Source: Gemmatimonadota bacterium
GTDB lineage: Bacteria > Gemmatimonadota > Gemmatimonadetes > Gemmatimonadales > GWC2-71-9
Length of the DNA stretch: 64,000 nt
Reading direction: 5' to 3'
Assembly (NCBI GenBank): GCA_016874005.1
Contig: VGVQ01000001.1
Coordinates: forward strand, 434,001 to 498,000
The notes beneath the pieces are model-generated. The model was not told where the DNA came from and did not search any database. It worked only from the letters and a program-made list of their open reading frames with translations. Positions 25,266 to 34,984 of the stretch are shown piece after piece (within the stretch, counting starts at the first letter, position 1; each line of letters starts with the position of its first letter). The translations under genes were made by a program, and so were the position numbers.

Positions 25266-26249
25266 CTAAAACGGGATCTTCGGCTTCTTGATCAACCCCT
25301 TGAGCTTGTTCGTTGCACCCTGCTTCACCGCATCGACCGCCGCGTTCTTGATCTCCTCTTGCATCGCCTTCATCGCCCCGGCCACGACCTGCCCCATGTC
25401 GAAGTTCTTGAGGACCTCGCAGGCCTGGCGCATCTGTTCCTTCTGCTCGGCCGTCATCTCCGTGGGCTTCCCTTGCGCGGCAGCCTCCGCCTTGGCCTGT
25501 TCCAACTCGGCCCTGGCAGCCGCGAGCGAGTCGCTCAAGGCCTGACTCGACAGATAACCGACCACCCCGCGAGCCGCTGAGTCGGCGTCGGCCATCGGCA
25601 ACGGCGTGAACTTGACCCCGGCCGGCTTCTCGAACGCCGACCCCGGCGGCGCGTTGAGCGAAACCGAAGTGGCGGTCTGCTCGAACCGGAAGCAGAGTAG
25701 ATCGCCACTGCTCTTGAGCATCAGCGGCGCACCCTTCTTCATCGAACAGACCGTGAAACTCGCGAACCGCCGATTCTCACAGACCTCACCGGCCACGGTT
25801 TCGTCGCCGACCTTTTCTCCGAGCGAGTTGACCGGTCCCATCCCGAACGCTCGAGACATCAGGGCACCCATGTCCTTGATGTTCTCGTGGAATCGGCGCT
25901 TGCCGGCGCCATCCAATTGGTCGTAGGCCTTGGCGTAATACGGCAGGAGGTTGGCCATGACCGTCCCCTCCTTCTTCTCGAGATCGGCGCTGTACATCGA
26001 GTCCCCGGTGACGAGGGTCCAGGTCGACATCTTGGTCGACTTGCCCATCATCTTGACCGTCCCCTCGGACAAACTGAGTTGTCGGTCCCCGTCGAACGCG
26101 GTCTTCGCGGTCCCGGTCTGGTCCCCGGACAGCGGGTAATTCACTTCGCCCTTGAGGTTGGATTTTGCGACCTTGAACGGGTTGGGCTGGCCCGCGGCGC
26201 TGAGCGTCGTTCCTGCCAGCAATCCAACGACAATTGACCAGGTCCTCAT
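25266..26249 (-). CDS. Secreted protein of unknown function, 327 aa
   Basis: A signal peptide ([17 protein letters not shown]) is followed by a region rich in beta-strands and polar residues (about 25-210) with four Cys at [18 protein letters not shown] and QACEVL. An Ala/Glu-rich helix with coiled-coil character ([15 protein letters not shown]) lies near 240-260, and the C-terminus is basic ([11 protein letters not shown]). Part of it resembles DUF4412-type stress proteins, but I cannot assign a family. It diverges from upp and sits upstream of tRNA-Phe. Confidence 0.75.
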   Translation of the reverse strand: MRTWSIVVGLLAGTTLSAAGQPNPFKVAKSNLKGEVNYPLSGDQTGTAKTAFDGDRQLSLSEGTVKMMGKSTKMSTWTLVTGDSMYSADLEKKEGTVMANLLPYYAKAYDQLDGAGKRRFHENIKDMGALMSRAFGMGPVNSLGEKVGDETVAGEVCENRRFASFTVCSMKKGAPLMLKSSGDLLCFRFEQTATSVSLNAPPGSAFEKPAGVKFTPLPMADADSAARGVVGYLSSQALSDSLAAARAELEQAKAEAAAQGKPTEMTAEQKEQMRQACEVLKNFDMGQVVAGAMKAMQEEIKNAAVDAVKQGATNKLKGLIKKPKIPF

Positions 26250-26294
26250 AAGCTATCTCCTTGTCCCGATTCAAGTTGCCAGCCATATTTGGGG

Positions 26295-26939
26295 ATGGCC
26301 CACCTCGGCTTCCCCACCCTGACCGTGCTCGATCATCCGCTGATCCGCCACAAACTTGCCATCATGCGGGACCAGAGTACAGCAACGAAGAACTTCCGGC
26401 AGTTACTCGGGGAGATCGCGATGCTGATGACCTACGAGGTCACTCGGGATCTGCCGACCGAGCCCGTCGAAGTCGCCACCCCGCTCGAGACCGTGCAGTC
26501 CGAGCGGGTCGCTGGAAAGAAGCTGGTCTTGGTCCCGATCCTTCGAGCCGGATTGGGCATGGTGGACGGAATCTTGCAGCTGGTTCCCTCGGCGCGGGTC
26601 GGCCACATTGGGTTGTTTCGCGACCACGACACTTTGAAACCGGTGAGCTATTACTTCAAGGTGCCGCAGGGCGAGGCAGGACGCGAGTTCCTCATTCTCG
26701 ACCCCATGCTCGCCACCGGTGGTTCGGCCGTCGCGGCCGTCGACAAGCTCAAGGCCGTTGGCGCCAGCCGGATCAAGTTCCTCTGCCTGGTGGCCGCGCC
26801 GGAAGGCGTGGCGGCCCTGGCCCAGGCGCACCCCGAGGTGCCGATCTTCGCGGCGGCCCTCGACCGGGAGCTGAACGACGTGGGGTACATCCTCCCCGGT
26901 CTCGGAGACGCCGGCGATCGGCTGTTTGGGACCCGGTGA
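26295..26939 (+). CDS. upp: Uracil phosphoribosyltransferase
   Basis: 214 residues; a TTG two codons earlier is possible but ATG at 26295 fits the family start. The PRPP loop is [13 protein letters not shown], and the N-terminal [12 protein letters not shown] is diagnostic for UPRTases. The C-terminal uracil-binding segment is [18 protein letters not shown]. It converts uracil and PRPP to UMP in pyrimidine salvage. The usual uraA permease is not adjacent. Confidence 0.97.
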   Translation: MAHLGFPTLTVLDHPLIRHKLAIMRDQSTATKNFRQLLGEIAMLMTYEVTRDLPTEPVEVATPLETVQSERVAGKKLVLVPILRAGLGMVDGILQLVPSARVGHIGLFRDHDTLKPVSYYFKVPQGEAGREFLILDPMLATGGSAVAAVDKLKAVGASRIKFLCLVAAPEGVAALAQAHPEVPIFAAALDRELNDVGYILPGLGDAGDRLFGTR

Positions 26940-26961
26940 CCCATAGCCAGGAGGACGACAC

Positions 26962-28356
26962 GTGAGTGGGGTTCGCCTAACGTTCTGGGGTGCCGCCGGC
27001 GAGGTGACCGGCTCGATGCACTTGCTCGAGGCGGCCGGGGCCCGGATCCTCCTCGACGCCGGCCTGTTCCAGGGTCGCCGAGCCGAAGCGGCCCAGAAGA
27101 ACCGTGAGCTGCCGTTCGATCCCCGCCGGATCGACTCGATCGTCCTGAGCCACGCCCACATCGACCATGCCGGTCGTCTCCCGCTCCTGGTCCGGCACGG
27201 GTTCCACGGTCCGATCTACGCCACCCCCGCAACCCGCGATCTGACCGCCATCATGTTGCCGGACGCGGCCCAGATCCAGATGAAGGACGCCGATTTCTTG
27301 GCCCGGCACCGGCGCAGCAAGGGGCCGGAGAGCGAACCCCTCTACAACCTCGCCGATGCGTTGGCCGTCCAGGATCTGATGATCGGGGTACCGTACCGGC
27401 GGATCAACCACCTCCGCCGCCACCTCGCCTTCGAGTTCACCGAAGCCGGTCACATTCTCGGATCAGCATCGGTCGACCTCCGTCTCACCGAAGACGGTGG
27501 CCACCGCCTGGTCTTCTCCGGCGACATCGGTCGCAGCGGGCTTCCCATCATCCGCGACCCGGATCCCCCGGTCGGACCGATCGACACCCTCATCGTCGAA
27601 TCGACCTACGGAGCTCGGGAACACGAGTCCACGGCCGAGGCCGAACGCCGGCTGGCCGAGCTGATCAAGCGGGTCGCGGGGCGGGGCGGCAAGATCATGA
27701 TCCCGTCATTCGCGGTCGGCCGGACCCAGGAATTGGTCTATTCGATTCATCAGCTCCACCGAGCCGGGGCCATTCCGGGCGTCCCGGTCTACGTGGACAG
27801 CCCGCTCGCGGTCGACGCCACCACCGTGTTCCGGATGCACCCGGAGGTCTTCGACCGGCGCGAGAAGCTGATCGATCGAACCGATCACATCTTCGATTTC
27901 CCGCTGGTCCGCTACGTCCGCGACGTCAACGAATCGAAGCAGCTCAACTCGCTCTCGGGACCGGCCATCATCATCGCCGCCTCGGGGATGGCCGAAAGTG
28001 GTCGGATCCTCCATCACTTCTCGAATCATCTGGGCGACCACAAGAACTGCGTCCTGTTCGTCGGCTTCCAGGCCGAACACACCCTCGGTCGCCGGATCCA
28101 AGAGGGGCAGACTCAAGTAAAGATCTTCGGTGAAATCGTCGAACGCCGAGCCGAGGTCGAGACCATCGGAGGGTACTCCGCCCACGCCGACAAACACGAG
28201 CTTCGGGCCTGGGTCAAGAAGCTCGGCGGACCGATCAAGCGGGCGTTCGTGGTGCACGGCGAACCAGGACCGGCCGAGGCGATGGCGGGAATCCTCGAGG
28301 AGTGCGGCGTCGGCGAAGTCGCCATCCCGAAATTGGGGCAGTCGTTCGAACTCTAG
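26962..28356 (+). CDS. MBL-fold beta-CASP exoribonuclease/RNA hydrolase
   Basis: 464 residues from a GTG. The metallo-beta-lactamase motif SHAHIDHAGRLP and the distal FSGDIGRSG supply the zinc ligands, and the beta-CASP region has SGPAIIIAASGMAESGRILHH and the final YSAHADKHEL. Such proteins (KH-less CPSF-type, YsH1/RNase J relatives) process RNA with Zn2+. It is 22 bases after upp and may be in its transcript. Confidence 0.93.
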   Translation: MSGVRLTFWGAAGEVTGSMHLLEAAGARILLDAGLFQGRRAEAAQKNRELPFDPRRIDSIVLSHAHIDHAGRLPLLVRHGFHGPIYATPATRDLTAIMLPDAAQIQMKDADFLARHRRSKGPESEPLYNLADALAVQDLMIGVPYRRINHLRRHLAFEFTEAGHILGSASVDLRLTEDGGHRLVFSGDIGRSGLPIIRDPDPPVGPIDTLIVESTYGAREHESTAEAERRLAELIKRVAGRGGKIMIPSFAVGRTQELVYSIHQLHRAGAIPGVPVYVDSPLAVDATTVFRMHPEVFDRREKLIDRTDHIFDFPLVRYVRDVNESKQLNSLSGPAIIIAASGMAESGRILHHFSNHLGDHKNCVLFVGFQAEHTLGRRIQEGQTQVKIFGEIVERRAEVETIGGYSAHADKHELRAWVKKLGGPIKRAFVVHGEPGPAEAMAGILEECGVGEVAIPKLGQSFEL

Positions 28357-28399
28357 ACCGGCGGGTCCCGCCACCGGTCGTCGAAGAAGGGAAACGCCT

Positions 28400-28963
28400 T
28401 TGCTGGTGACGTCGGAGCGCAAGTACACCGGCCGGGTCATCCATGTCGACCACGACGTTGTAGCGTTCCCCAACGGCTCCCGGGGTACCCTCGAGATGAT
28501 CCGGCACCCCGGAGCGTGCGCCGTCGTGCCGATGCTCGATTGCCCCACCGATGACGATCCGCGGGTGGTTCTGATCCGCCAATTCCGGCACGCGGCGGAT
28601 GGCTTCATCTGGGAGATCCCCGCCGGGACCTTGGGACCCGGAGAGGACCCCGACCGGTGTGCCCGCCGGGAACTCGTCGAAGAGGCGGGTTGCACGGCCG
28701 GACAACTCGAGCGACTGACCTCGGTGTTCACCACCCCCGGCTTCACCGACGAAATCATCCATCTGTATTTGGCTTGGGACTTGAGCCGCGGGAGCGCCCA
28801 GCCCGAACATGACGAGTTCCTCTCGGTACACGATTTCCGCTGGTCCGAAGTCGGCCGGATGATCGAACGGGGCGAGATCCGCGACGGGAAGTCGCTCACG
28901 GCCTTGATGTTCGTCCAGTGCTTTGCCAGGAAACGCCCGCCGCTCGTCTCCCCGGGAGAGTGA
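28400..28963 (+). CDS. NUDIX hydrolase, ADP-ribose pyrophosphatase-like
   Basis: 187 residues from a TTG at 28400, chosen because AGAAGGG lies 9 bases upstream; no ATG lies near the domain start. The NUDIX box G-x5-E-x7-REL-x-EE-x-G is intact (GTLGPGEDPDRCARRELVEEAG). The upstream VVLIRQFRHAADGFIWEIPAG is typical of ADP-ribose pyrophosphatases. It cleaves ADP-ribose or similar nucleoside diphosphates to limit toxic metabolites. Confidence 0.92.
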   Translation: MLVTSERKYTGRVIHVDHDVVAFPNGSRGTLEMIRHPGACAVVPMLDCPTDDDPRVVLIRQFRHAADGFIWEIPAGTLGPGEDPDRCARRELVEEAGCTAGQLERLTSVFTTPGFTDEIIHLYLAWDLSRGSAQPEHDEFLSVHDFRWSEVGRMIERGEIRDGKSLTALMFVQCFARKRPPLVSPGE

Positions 28964-29001
28964 GCTTAGATTGGCCGGGAGCCCCGGAGTCCGCCTGACG
29001 C

Positions 29002-30057
29002 ATGCCGATCCAGCCGTTTGATACCTTCTTCAAGGCCGTCCGAAAAGGCGAGATCCCGCCGGTCGTCTACCTCCACGGCCAGGAAAGCGTTCTCAAAGAG
29101 GAGATCGTCGCCGCCATCGTCGACCGGCTGCTCGATCCGTCCCTGCGAGACTTCAACCTCGATCAGCGATCGGCAACCACCCTGGACCCGGAGCAGGCCG
29201 AATCGATCTGCAATACCCTCCCGATGATGGCCGAGCGACGGGTGGCGATCATCCGAGACGTGGAGGCCTGGAACAAACGCGCCAAGGCCAAGAACGTGGT
29301 GGTTCGGTACCTCGCCAAACCGGCCGCCGAAACCGTCCTGATCCTGGTTCAGGGCGACGAGGATGAGATCGATCCCGACCTGGCGGCCGGAGCGATCACG
29401 GTCGCCGCCGCTCCCCTTTCGAATGACCGGGCGAAGAAGTGGCTCCTGCTCCATGCCGGGCGCCTCGGACTCGAGATGGAGGACACCGCGGCGGAGCACA
29501 TGGTCCAGGCCACCGACGGCAGCCTCGCCGCGATCCGCTCCGAACTCGAGAAGTTGGCCGGGCTCGCGAGCGACGTTCCCTTGACGCTGGAGCGAGTATC
29601 GGCCTTCCTGGGGGTTCGCCACGGCGAAACGCAGTACGATTGGCGAGACGCCGTCCTGGCCGGCAAGACCGGTGCGGCCGCCGCCATGCTGCCCAGGATC
29701 TTGGCTCAATCGGGCGTGTCGGGCGTCGGACTGGTCTCGCTGCTCGGGACCAGCGTGGCGGGGCTCGGGCTCGCCCGGACGCTCCACGACCGAGGCCAAC
29801 GCGGTACCGCCCTGGCTCAAGCGATCAAGAACGCCCTGTTCAAGTCCCGGCCGGCTCGGGTCAACTACGAAGCGGCCGCCGCCCAGTGGAGTCGACTCGC
29901 CGGGTCGTGGCCGCGCCCGCGGGTCGAGGCCGCCTTTCGAGCCTTGCTCGCGGCCGACGAACGTCTCAAGAGCACCACCGTGGCCGACGAGGCCGCGGTC
30001 ATGTTCGACTTGATCATGGAGCTCGGTATCCCATGGCATACTGCCGCCGTTGCCTGA
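29002..30057 (+). CDS. holA: DNA polymerase III delta subunit
   Basis: 351 residues with the HolA layout: PVVYLHGQESVLKEEIV at the N-terminus (degenerate AAA+ module without a canonical P-loop lysine), a middle lid, and the helical C-terminal collar (AKKWLLLHAGRLGLEMED, ALAQAIKNALFKS). Delta opens the beta clamp during loading. The gene starts a chain of overlapping genes that includes mutS and ddl. Its 3' end overlaps the next gene by 25 bases. Confidence 0.92.
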   Translation: MPIQPFDTFFKAVRKGEIPPVVYLHGQESVLKEEIVAAIVDRLLDPSLRDFNLDQRSATTLDPEQAESICNTLPMMAERRVAIIRDVEAWNKRAKAKNVVVRYLAKPAAETVLILVQGDEDEIDPDLAAGAITVAAAPLSNDRAKKWLLLHAGRLGLEMEDTAAEHMVQATDGSLAAIRSELEKLAGLASDVPLTLERVSAFLGVRHGETQYDWRDAVLAGKTGAAAAMLPRILAQSGVSGVGLVSLLGTSVAGLGLARTLHDRGQRGTALAQAIKNALFKSRPARVNYEAAAAQWSRLAGSWPRPRVEAAFRALLAADERLKSTTVADEAAVMFDLIMELGIPWHTAAVA

Positions 30058-30929
30058 CGCTCGGGGTCGGGTTCGCGCTCATGGTGGCCGCGCCGGCGAC
30101 CACGGCTCGCGCCCAAAGCGATGCTCGGCTCGTCGCGGCCGTCAAGCTGGCTGAGAACGGACTCAACGATTCGGCCCGCGCGGTGGTCCGACGGATCCTG
30201 GCCGCGACCGCCCCGACCGACTCGGGCTACCCCGAAGTGCTCTACACCACGGGCGTCCTCGCGGCCACCGACTACGAACGTCGGGTCGCGCTTCGGCGGG
30301 TCATTCTCGAACACAGCCAGTCGCCCTGGGCCGACGACGCGCTACTCATGCTCGCGCAAGTCGAGTACGCGAACGGCAACCCCGGTGCCACGGTCGCGCA
30401 CGCCACCCGCCTGGTCAACGACTACCCGACGACCCCTCTCAAGGCCGTCGGGGCGTTCTGGGGCGCTCGAGCCGCGGGGGACATGCGGGATCCATCCGCC
30501 TGCCGCCTCGCCGAGGCCGGCCTGAGCGCGATGACCGAGGATGTCGAGCTTCGCAACCAGCTCCAGTTCCAGCTCCAGCGGTGCCGAGCGCTCGCCCAAG
30601 CTGCATCGGACACCCCCAGCAAGCGGCCGAGCCCGCCTCGCGACAGCGCGGCCGCGGCATCGCCCCCACCCCCGGCCCCAGCGCCGGCGGTCGGCCCCCG
30701 GGTCTCGAAAGGGTTCCGCGTTCAGGTCATCGCCGCGCCGACTCGAGCCGCCGCCGAGTCGATGGCAGGCCGCCTAACGGCCGCCGGATTCGAAGCCACC
30801 ATCGTGTCCGAAACTGGCCTCTTCAAAGTCCGAACTCAGCCGTTCGCCACCCGCGCCCAGGCCCAACAGGCCCTCGTCAAGATCCGCTCGGCGCTGAGAA
30901 CCCAACCCTTCATCGTGGCCGATAAGTGA
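30033..30929 (+). CDS. SPOR-domain periplasmic protein with TPR-like repeats
   Basis: 298 residues starting within the last 25 bases of holA. A signal sequence (LTLGVGFALMVAAPATTARAQ) precedes helical repeats (AARAVVRRILAATAP, ARVVEYANGNPGATVAH). A Pro-rich linker (about 200-222) leads to a C-terminal SPOR domain (FRVQVIAAPTRAAAESMAGRL, LFKVRTQPFATRAQAQQAL), which binds denuded septal peptidoglycan. A role in envelope maintenance or division is inferred. Its stop overlaps the mutS GTG. Confidence 0.85.
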   Translation: MAYCRRCLTLGVGFALMVAAPATTARAQSDARLVAAVKLAENGLNDSARAVVRRILAATAPTDSGYPEVLYTTGVLAATDYERRVALRRVILEHSQSPWADDALLMLAQVEYANGNPGATVAHATRLVNDYPTTPLKAVGAFWGARAAGDMRDPSACRLAEAGLSAMTEDVELRNQLQFQLQRCRALAQAASDTPSKRPSPPRDSAAAASPPPPAPAPAVGPRVSKGFRVQVIAAPTRAAAESMAGRLTAAGFEATIVSETGLFKVRTQPFATRAQAQQALVKIRSALRTQPFIVADK

Positions 30930-33550
30930 CGGGGACGGCGGCAGACAACAGTCCGCTCCTCAAGCAGTATCGCGACATCAAGGCCCGCCATCCGGGAGAC
31001 ATCCTGTTCTTTCGGATGGGGGATTTCTATGAAATGTTCTACGGCGACGCCGAGCTCGCCGCCCGGCTCCTCAACATCACCCTGACCTCCCGAGGCGATG
31101 GCGTCCCCCTGGCCGGGGTCCCCGTCAAAGCCGCGGCCGATTACCTGAAACAACTGGTCGCCAAGGGCCAACGGGTGGCCATCTGCGAGCAGGTGGAGGA
31201 CCCCAAGAAGGCCAAGGGGATCGTTCGGCGCGAAGTGGTCGAAACCGTGAGTCCCGGGGCCTTGATCGAGGAGGATTGGTTACCGGGCAGCCGGAACAAC
31301 TTCATCGCGGCCGTCCATCCCGGCGATTCCCGATTCCCAGGCGGTGCCGGCGTCGCCGCGGTCGACCTATCCACCGGAGAGTTCATCCTCGAACCCTGCC
31401 GATTGGATCGGCTCGCCGAGACCTTGGGGCGGCTTTCGCCCGCGGAGCTGGTTACCGTCGCCGGCGTCGATTTCGGCGCCGAGTCGGACTGCTTCCGGAC
31501 CAACCGGGAGCGGTGGGAGTTCGACCCGGAGCTCGCCAGCGAGGAGCTCTGCCGCCGGTTCACCCTGGTTTCGCTCGACGGGCTCGGGATCGAACCGGCG
31601 GATGGCCCGGCCGTGGGAGCCGCCGGGGCGTTGCTCCGCTATCTCGGCGAACTCAAACCGAGCGGCCTTCCCCACCTTCGGCGACCTGTCGTCCACCGAA
31701 GCCAACGGCACCTCTGGCTCGACGAAATGACCAGGCGCAACCTCGAACTCGTCGAACCGCTCCGCCAGGGTAATCGCGCCGTCACCCTGCTCGAGACCAT
31801 CGACCGGACCGTCACACCGATGGGGGCGAGACTGCTGCGGTCCTGGGTCCTGGCTCCCCTTCGCGACGCCACCGCCATCAATGCTCGGCTCGACGCGGTC
31901 GCCTTGGCCGTGGACCGGCAAGGCCCCCGCGGCGCGGTGCGAGCGGCCCTCGACGGTGTCCGAGATCTCGAACGACTCGCCGGCCGCGCCGCCGCCGGTC
32001 GGGCCAATCCTCGCGAGCTGGGGGGGCTCCGAGATTCTTTCCGCCGGCTCCCGGCCCTAGCCGCGGCTCTCTCGGATCTGATCAACCGATCGGGAGGGGG
32101 CAATCCGCTGACCGTGATGTCCGACGGCCTCGATCAGCTCGCCGATCTCCGCGCCGAGCTCGAGGCGGCCCTGGAAGAACGGCCGCCGGTTTCGCTGGCT
32201 GAAGGAGGAGCCATCCGAACCGGCTACGATCGAGAGCTGGACGAGGTCCGGTCGCTTCGAGACGGAGGCAAGCAGCATATCGCCGCGATTCAGCAGCGGG
32301 AACGCGAGCGAACCGGGATCCCCTCGCTCAAGGTGGGCTACAACCGGGTGTTCGGGTATTACCTCGAGGTCACCCACGCCCACTCCGCCCGGGTTCCGCC
32401 CGATTACGAACGCCGCCAGACCCTGGCCACGGCCGAACGTTACGTCACTCCGGAGCTCAAGGAATACGAAGCCAAGGTGCTCGGCGCCGAAGAACGCATG
32501 ACCGAGCGCGAAGCGGAGCTCTTTGCCGCCGTCAGAGCCCGGGTCGGGGCCGCCATCGACCGGATCCAGCGGACCGCCGGGATACTGGCCCATCTCGACG
32601 TCTGGACGAGCCTGGCGGAAGTGGCGATCGCCGAGCGGTACCGGCGACCGACCGTCGACGACGGCTACGAGATGGCGCTCATCGGAAGCCGTCATCCCGT
32701 GATCGAACGATTGATGCCGCGGGAAGCCTTCATCCCCAACGACGTTCGGTTCGATGCCGCCAGCAGAGTGCAGTTGGTCACCGGTCCCAACATGGCAGGG
32801 AAATCAACCATCCTCCGCCAGATCGGATTGGTCGTCATTCTCGCCCAGATCGGGTCGTTCGTTCCGGCCGACTCCGCCACGATCGGCGTCGTCGACCGGC
32901 TGTTCACCCGGGTCGGGGCGAGCGACAACCTCGCTCGCGGTCAGTCCACCTTCATGGTCGAGATGAGCGAAACCTCGGCCATCCTGCACAATGCGACCCC
33001 CACCAGCCTGGTCTTGCTCGACGAGATCGGCCGGGGCACCTCCACCTACGATGGGGTCGCCATCGCTTGGGCGGTGACCGAGCACCTTCACGACGTCATC
33101 GGCTGCAAGACGATGTTCGCCACCCACTACCACGAGTTGATGCAACTCCCAGAGCGATTGGCCCATGCCAGGAACCTCAACGTCGCTGTGCGAGAAACCG
33201 ATGACGCGGTCGTCTTCTTGCACCGGCTCGAGGCCGGCGGCACCGATCGATCATACGGAGTGCACGTGGCCCAACTTGCCGGATTGCCCGCATCGGTGGT
33301 CGACCGCGCAGCCGAGGTTCTCGGCAAGCTGGAGGGCGAGCATCGCATGGTCCCGGGCAACCCCCCGGCGTCCGACCTCGGCCAGCTCGGGCTCTTTGGT
33401 GAAGCCGCCCCCCGGCGAGCCCCACGAAGCCCCGCCCCGAATCCGGACCGGCTCCGGACCGAACTGGCGAAATGCGACCCCGATGCCATGACCCCGCTCG
33501 AGGCGTTGAACCAATTGGCGGCCCTGAAGCGCCTGGTCGACGAGAAATGA
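30926..33550 (+). CDS. mutS: DNA mismatch repair protein MutS
   Basis: 874 residues from a GTG. The mismatch-binding Phe-x-Glu is present (FYEMFYGD near residue 35). The ATPase has GPNMAGKST at about 619, LLDEIGRGTSTYDG (Walker B) and the final TMFATHYHEL. The C-terminus carries the beta-clamp-type tail AKCDPDAMTPLEALNQL. It recognises mispairs in DNA. It overlaps the SPOR gene upstream and the TonB-C gene downstream by four bases each. MutL is not in the window. Confidence 0.98.
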   Translation: MTGTAADNSPLLKQYRDIKARHPGDILFFRMGDFYEMFYGDAELAARLLNITLTSRGDGVPLAGVPVKAAADYLKQLVAKGQRVAICEQVEDPKKAKGIVRREVVETVSPGALIEEDWLPGSRNNFIAAVHPGDSRFPGGAGVAAVDLSTGEFILEPCRLDRLAETLGRLSPAELVTVAGVDFGAESDCFRTNRERWEFDPELASEELCRRFTLVSLDGLGIEPADGPAVGAAGALLRYLGELKPSGLPHLRRPVVHRSQRHLWLDEMTRRNLELVEPLRQGNRAVTLLETIDRTVTPMGARLLRSWVLAPLRDATAINARLDAVALAVDRQGPRGAVRAALDGVRDLERLAGRAAAGRANPRELGGLRDSFRRLPALAAALSDLINRSGGGNPLTVMSDGLDQLADLRAELEAALEERPPVSLAEGGAIRTGYDRELDEVRSLRDGGKQHIAAIQQRERERTGIPSLKVGYNRVFGYYLEVTHAHSARVPPDYERRQTLATAERYVTPELKEYEAKVLGAEERMTEREAELFAAVRARVGAAIDRIQRTAGILAHLDVWTSLAEVAIAERYRRPTVDDGYEMALIGSRHPVIERLMPREAFIPNDVRFDAASRVQLVTGPNMAGKSTILRQIGLVVILAQIGSFVPADSATIGVVDRLFTRVGASDNLARGQSTFMVEMSETSAILHNATPTSLVLLDEIGRGTSTYDGVAIAWAVTEHLHDVIGCKTMFATHYHELMQLPERLAHARNLNVAVRETDDAVVFLHRLEAGGTDRSYGVHVAQLAGLPASVVDRAAEVLGKLEGEHRMVPGNPPASDLGQLGLFGEAAPRRAPRSPAPNPDRLRTELAKCDPDAMTPLEALNQLAALKRLVDEK

Positions 33551-33954
33551 CCAAGTGGTGGATGGCAGTGGCGGTAGCCGCCGCGGCGGCATGCCGAGAC
33601 CAGGGCAGGACCACCCCGCTCATCGAGGGGGACCGAGACCCAACCGCCCCCCGCGGCGACGAGCCCCCGGTACCGATCGATCCGACTCCGCCCTTCGAAT
33701 ACCCGGCCGCGATCGCCGCACAGCGGCTGGGCGGCGCGGTCTTACTTCGGCTATTCGTCGATACGGCCGGCCGAGTCGTCCCGGAATCGACCTCCGTTCA
33801 AGAGTCGAGCGGCGTGCCCGCACTCGACACCGCGGCGATTCAGGGAGCACCTCGACTCCGCTACGCTCCAGCGCTTCGGGACGGACTGCCCGTTGCCACC
33901 GTCTTCCTCCAGCTGATAACCTTCCGAACCCAGCGGCGCGGAGGATTACCGTGA
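33547..33954 (+). CDS. TonB C-terminal domain lipoprotein
   Basis: 135 residues starting at the ATG within the mutS stop overlap. A short leader with lipobox-like AAAAAC suggests an anchored lipoprotein. The C-terminal 85 residues follow the TonB-C pattern (EYPAAIAAQRLGGAVLLRLFVDTAGRV, RYAPALRDGLPVATVFL). ExbB/ExbD partners are not nearby, so it may be an energy-independent TonB-like protein. The GTG of ddl overlaps its stop. Confidence 0.8.
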   Translation: MTKWWMAVAVAAAAACRDQGRTTPLIEGDRDPTAPRGDEPPVPIDPTPPFEYPAAIAAQRLGGAVLLRLFVDTAGRVVPESTSVQESSGVPALDTAAIQGAPRLRYAPALRDGLPVATVFLQLITFRTQRRGGLP

Positions 33955-34976
33955 CGATACCGAGAATGAAGATCACGGTGCTCACTGGCGGAACATCCTC
34001 CGAGCGCGAAGTTGCCATCGCGTCCGCCGTCCAGGTGGTGGCGGCGCTACGGAGTCGGCGGCACGCCGTGTCGGTCGTGGATACCGCCCGAGGCTTCATT
34101 CCCGAGGCTGACGAGCCCAAGCTCCTCAGCGGCTCGGTCGGATCGACACCTCCGCCCATCGAGCACCTCGTGGAGTTGGAGCGCGGGGTGCTCCTCTCGA
34201 GCCTGGCCACGCTGCCAGTCATTCGGGACGCGGAGGTCGTGTTCCTGGCCCTCCACGGCGGCCGAGGGGAGGATGGCACCCTCCAGGCAGTGCTCGACGT
34301 CCTCGGGGTACCCTACACCGGCTCGGGTGCCTTGGGCAGCGGACTGGCGATGGACAAGGACCTCTCCAAACGACTCTTTCGAGCCGCCGGGATTCCCACC
34401 GCGGACTGGCTGATGTCGCCAGCGACGGCTAAGCAGGTCGAGACCGCCATTGGCTGGCCGGCGGTCGTCAAACCGAGCAGAGAGGGATCGACGGTAGGCC
34501 TCACCTTGGTCAAATCGTCAGGGGAGTACTCGCAAGCCATCGAGCTGGCAGCCAGGTACGACTCCGAAATCATGATTGAGGCGTTCGTTCCTGGGCGGGA
34601 GTTGACTGTCGGGATCCTGGACGGGGCGCCGCTCGCCGTCGGCGAGATCTTCCCCAAGCACGAAATCTTCGATTACGAATGCAAGTATACTCCTGGCATG
34701 GCGTTGGAGGTCTTTCCCGCGGATCTTGCCCCGCCGGAGACGGCCGAAGTCCAACGGCTTGGCGTTCTGGCTCACAACGTCTTGAAACTGGGCGGGTACA
34801 GTCGGGTCGATTTCCGCCTGCCCCCCGCGGGGCCGCCGATTTGCTTGGAGGTCAACACCTTGCCCGGCCTGACCGGAACCAGCCTCCTGCCCCAGTCCGC
34901 CCAAGCGGCCGGTATCGACTTTGCTGAATTGTGCGAGCGGATTTGCCTGACCGCGAGGATTCGTAGTAAGGTTTAA
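33951..34976 (+). CDS. ddl: D-alanine--D-alanine ligase
   Basis: 341 residues from the GTG at 33951, which has GGAGGA five bases upstream; the ATG at 33966 is 20 bases from it. ATP-grasp motifs are present: LTGGTSSEREVAIAS, ALHGGRGEDGTLQ, PAVVKPSREGSTVG, and the C-terminal CLEVNTLPGLTGTSLLPQSA. It makes D-Ala-D-Ala for peptidoglycan. Presence in a DNA-repair chain rather than the mur cluster is unusual but the sequence is standard. Confidence 0.96.
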   Translation: MTIPRMKITVLTGGTSSEREVAIASAVQVVAALRSRRHAVSVVDTARGFIPEADEPKLLSGSVGSTPPPIEHLVELERGVLLSSLATLPVIRDAEVVFLALHGGRGEDGTLQAVLDVLGVPYTGSGALGSGLAMDKDLSKRLFRAAGIPTADWLMSPATAKQVETAIGWPAVVKPSREGSTVGLTLVKSSGEYSQAIELAARYDSEIMIEAFVPGRELTVGILDGAPLAVGEIFPKHEIFDYECKYTPGMALEVFPADLAPPETAEVQRLGVLAHNVLKLGGYSRVDFRLPPAGPPICLEVNTLPGLTGTSLLPQSAQAAGIDFAELCERICLTARIRSKV

Positions 34977-34984
34977 GCAGACCT

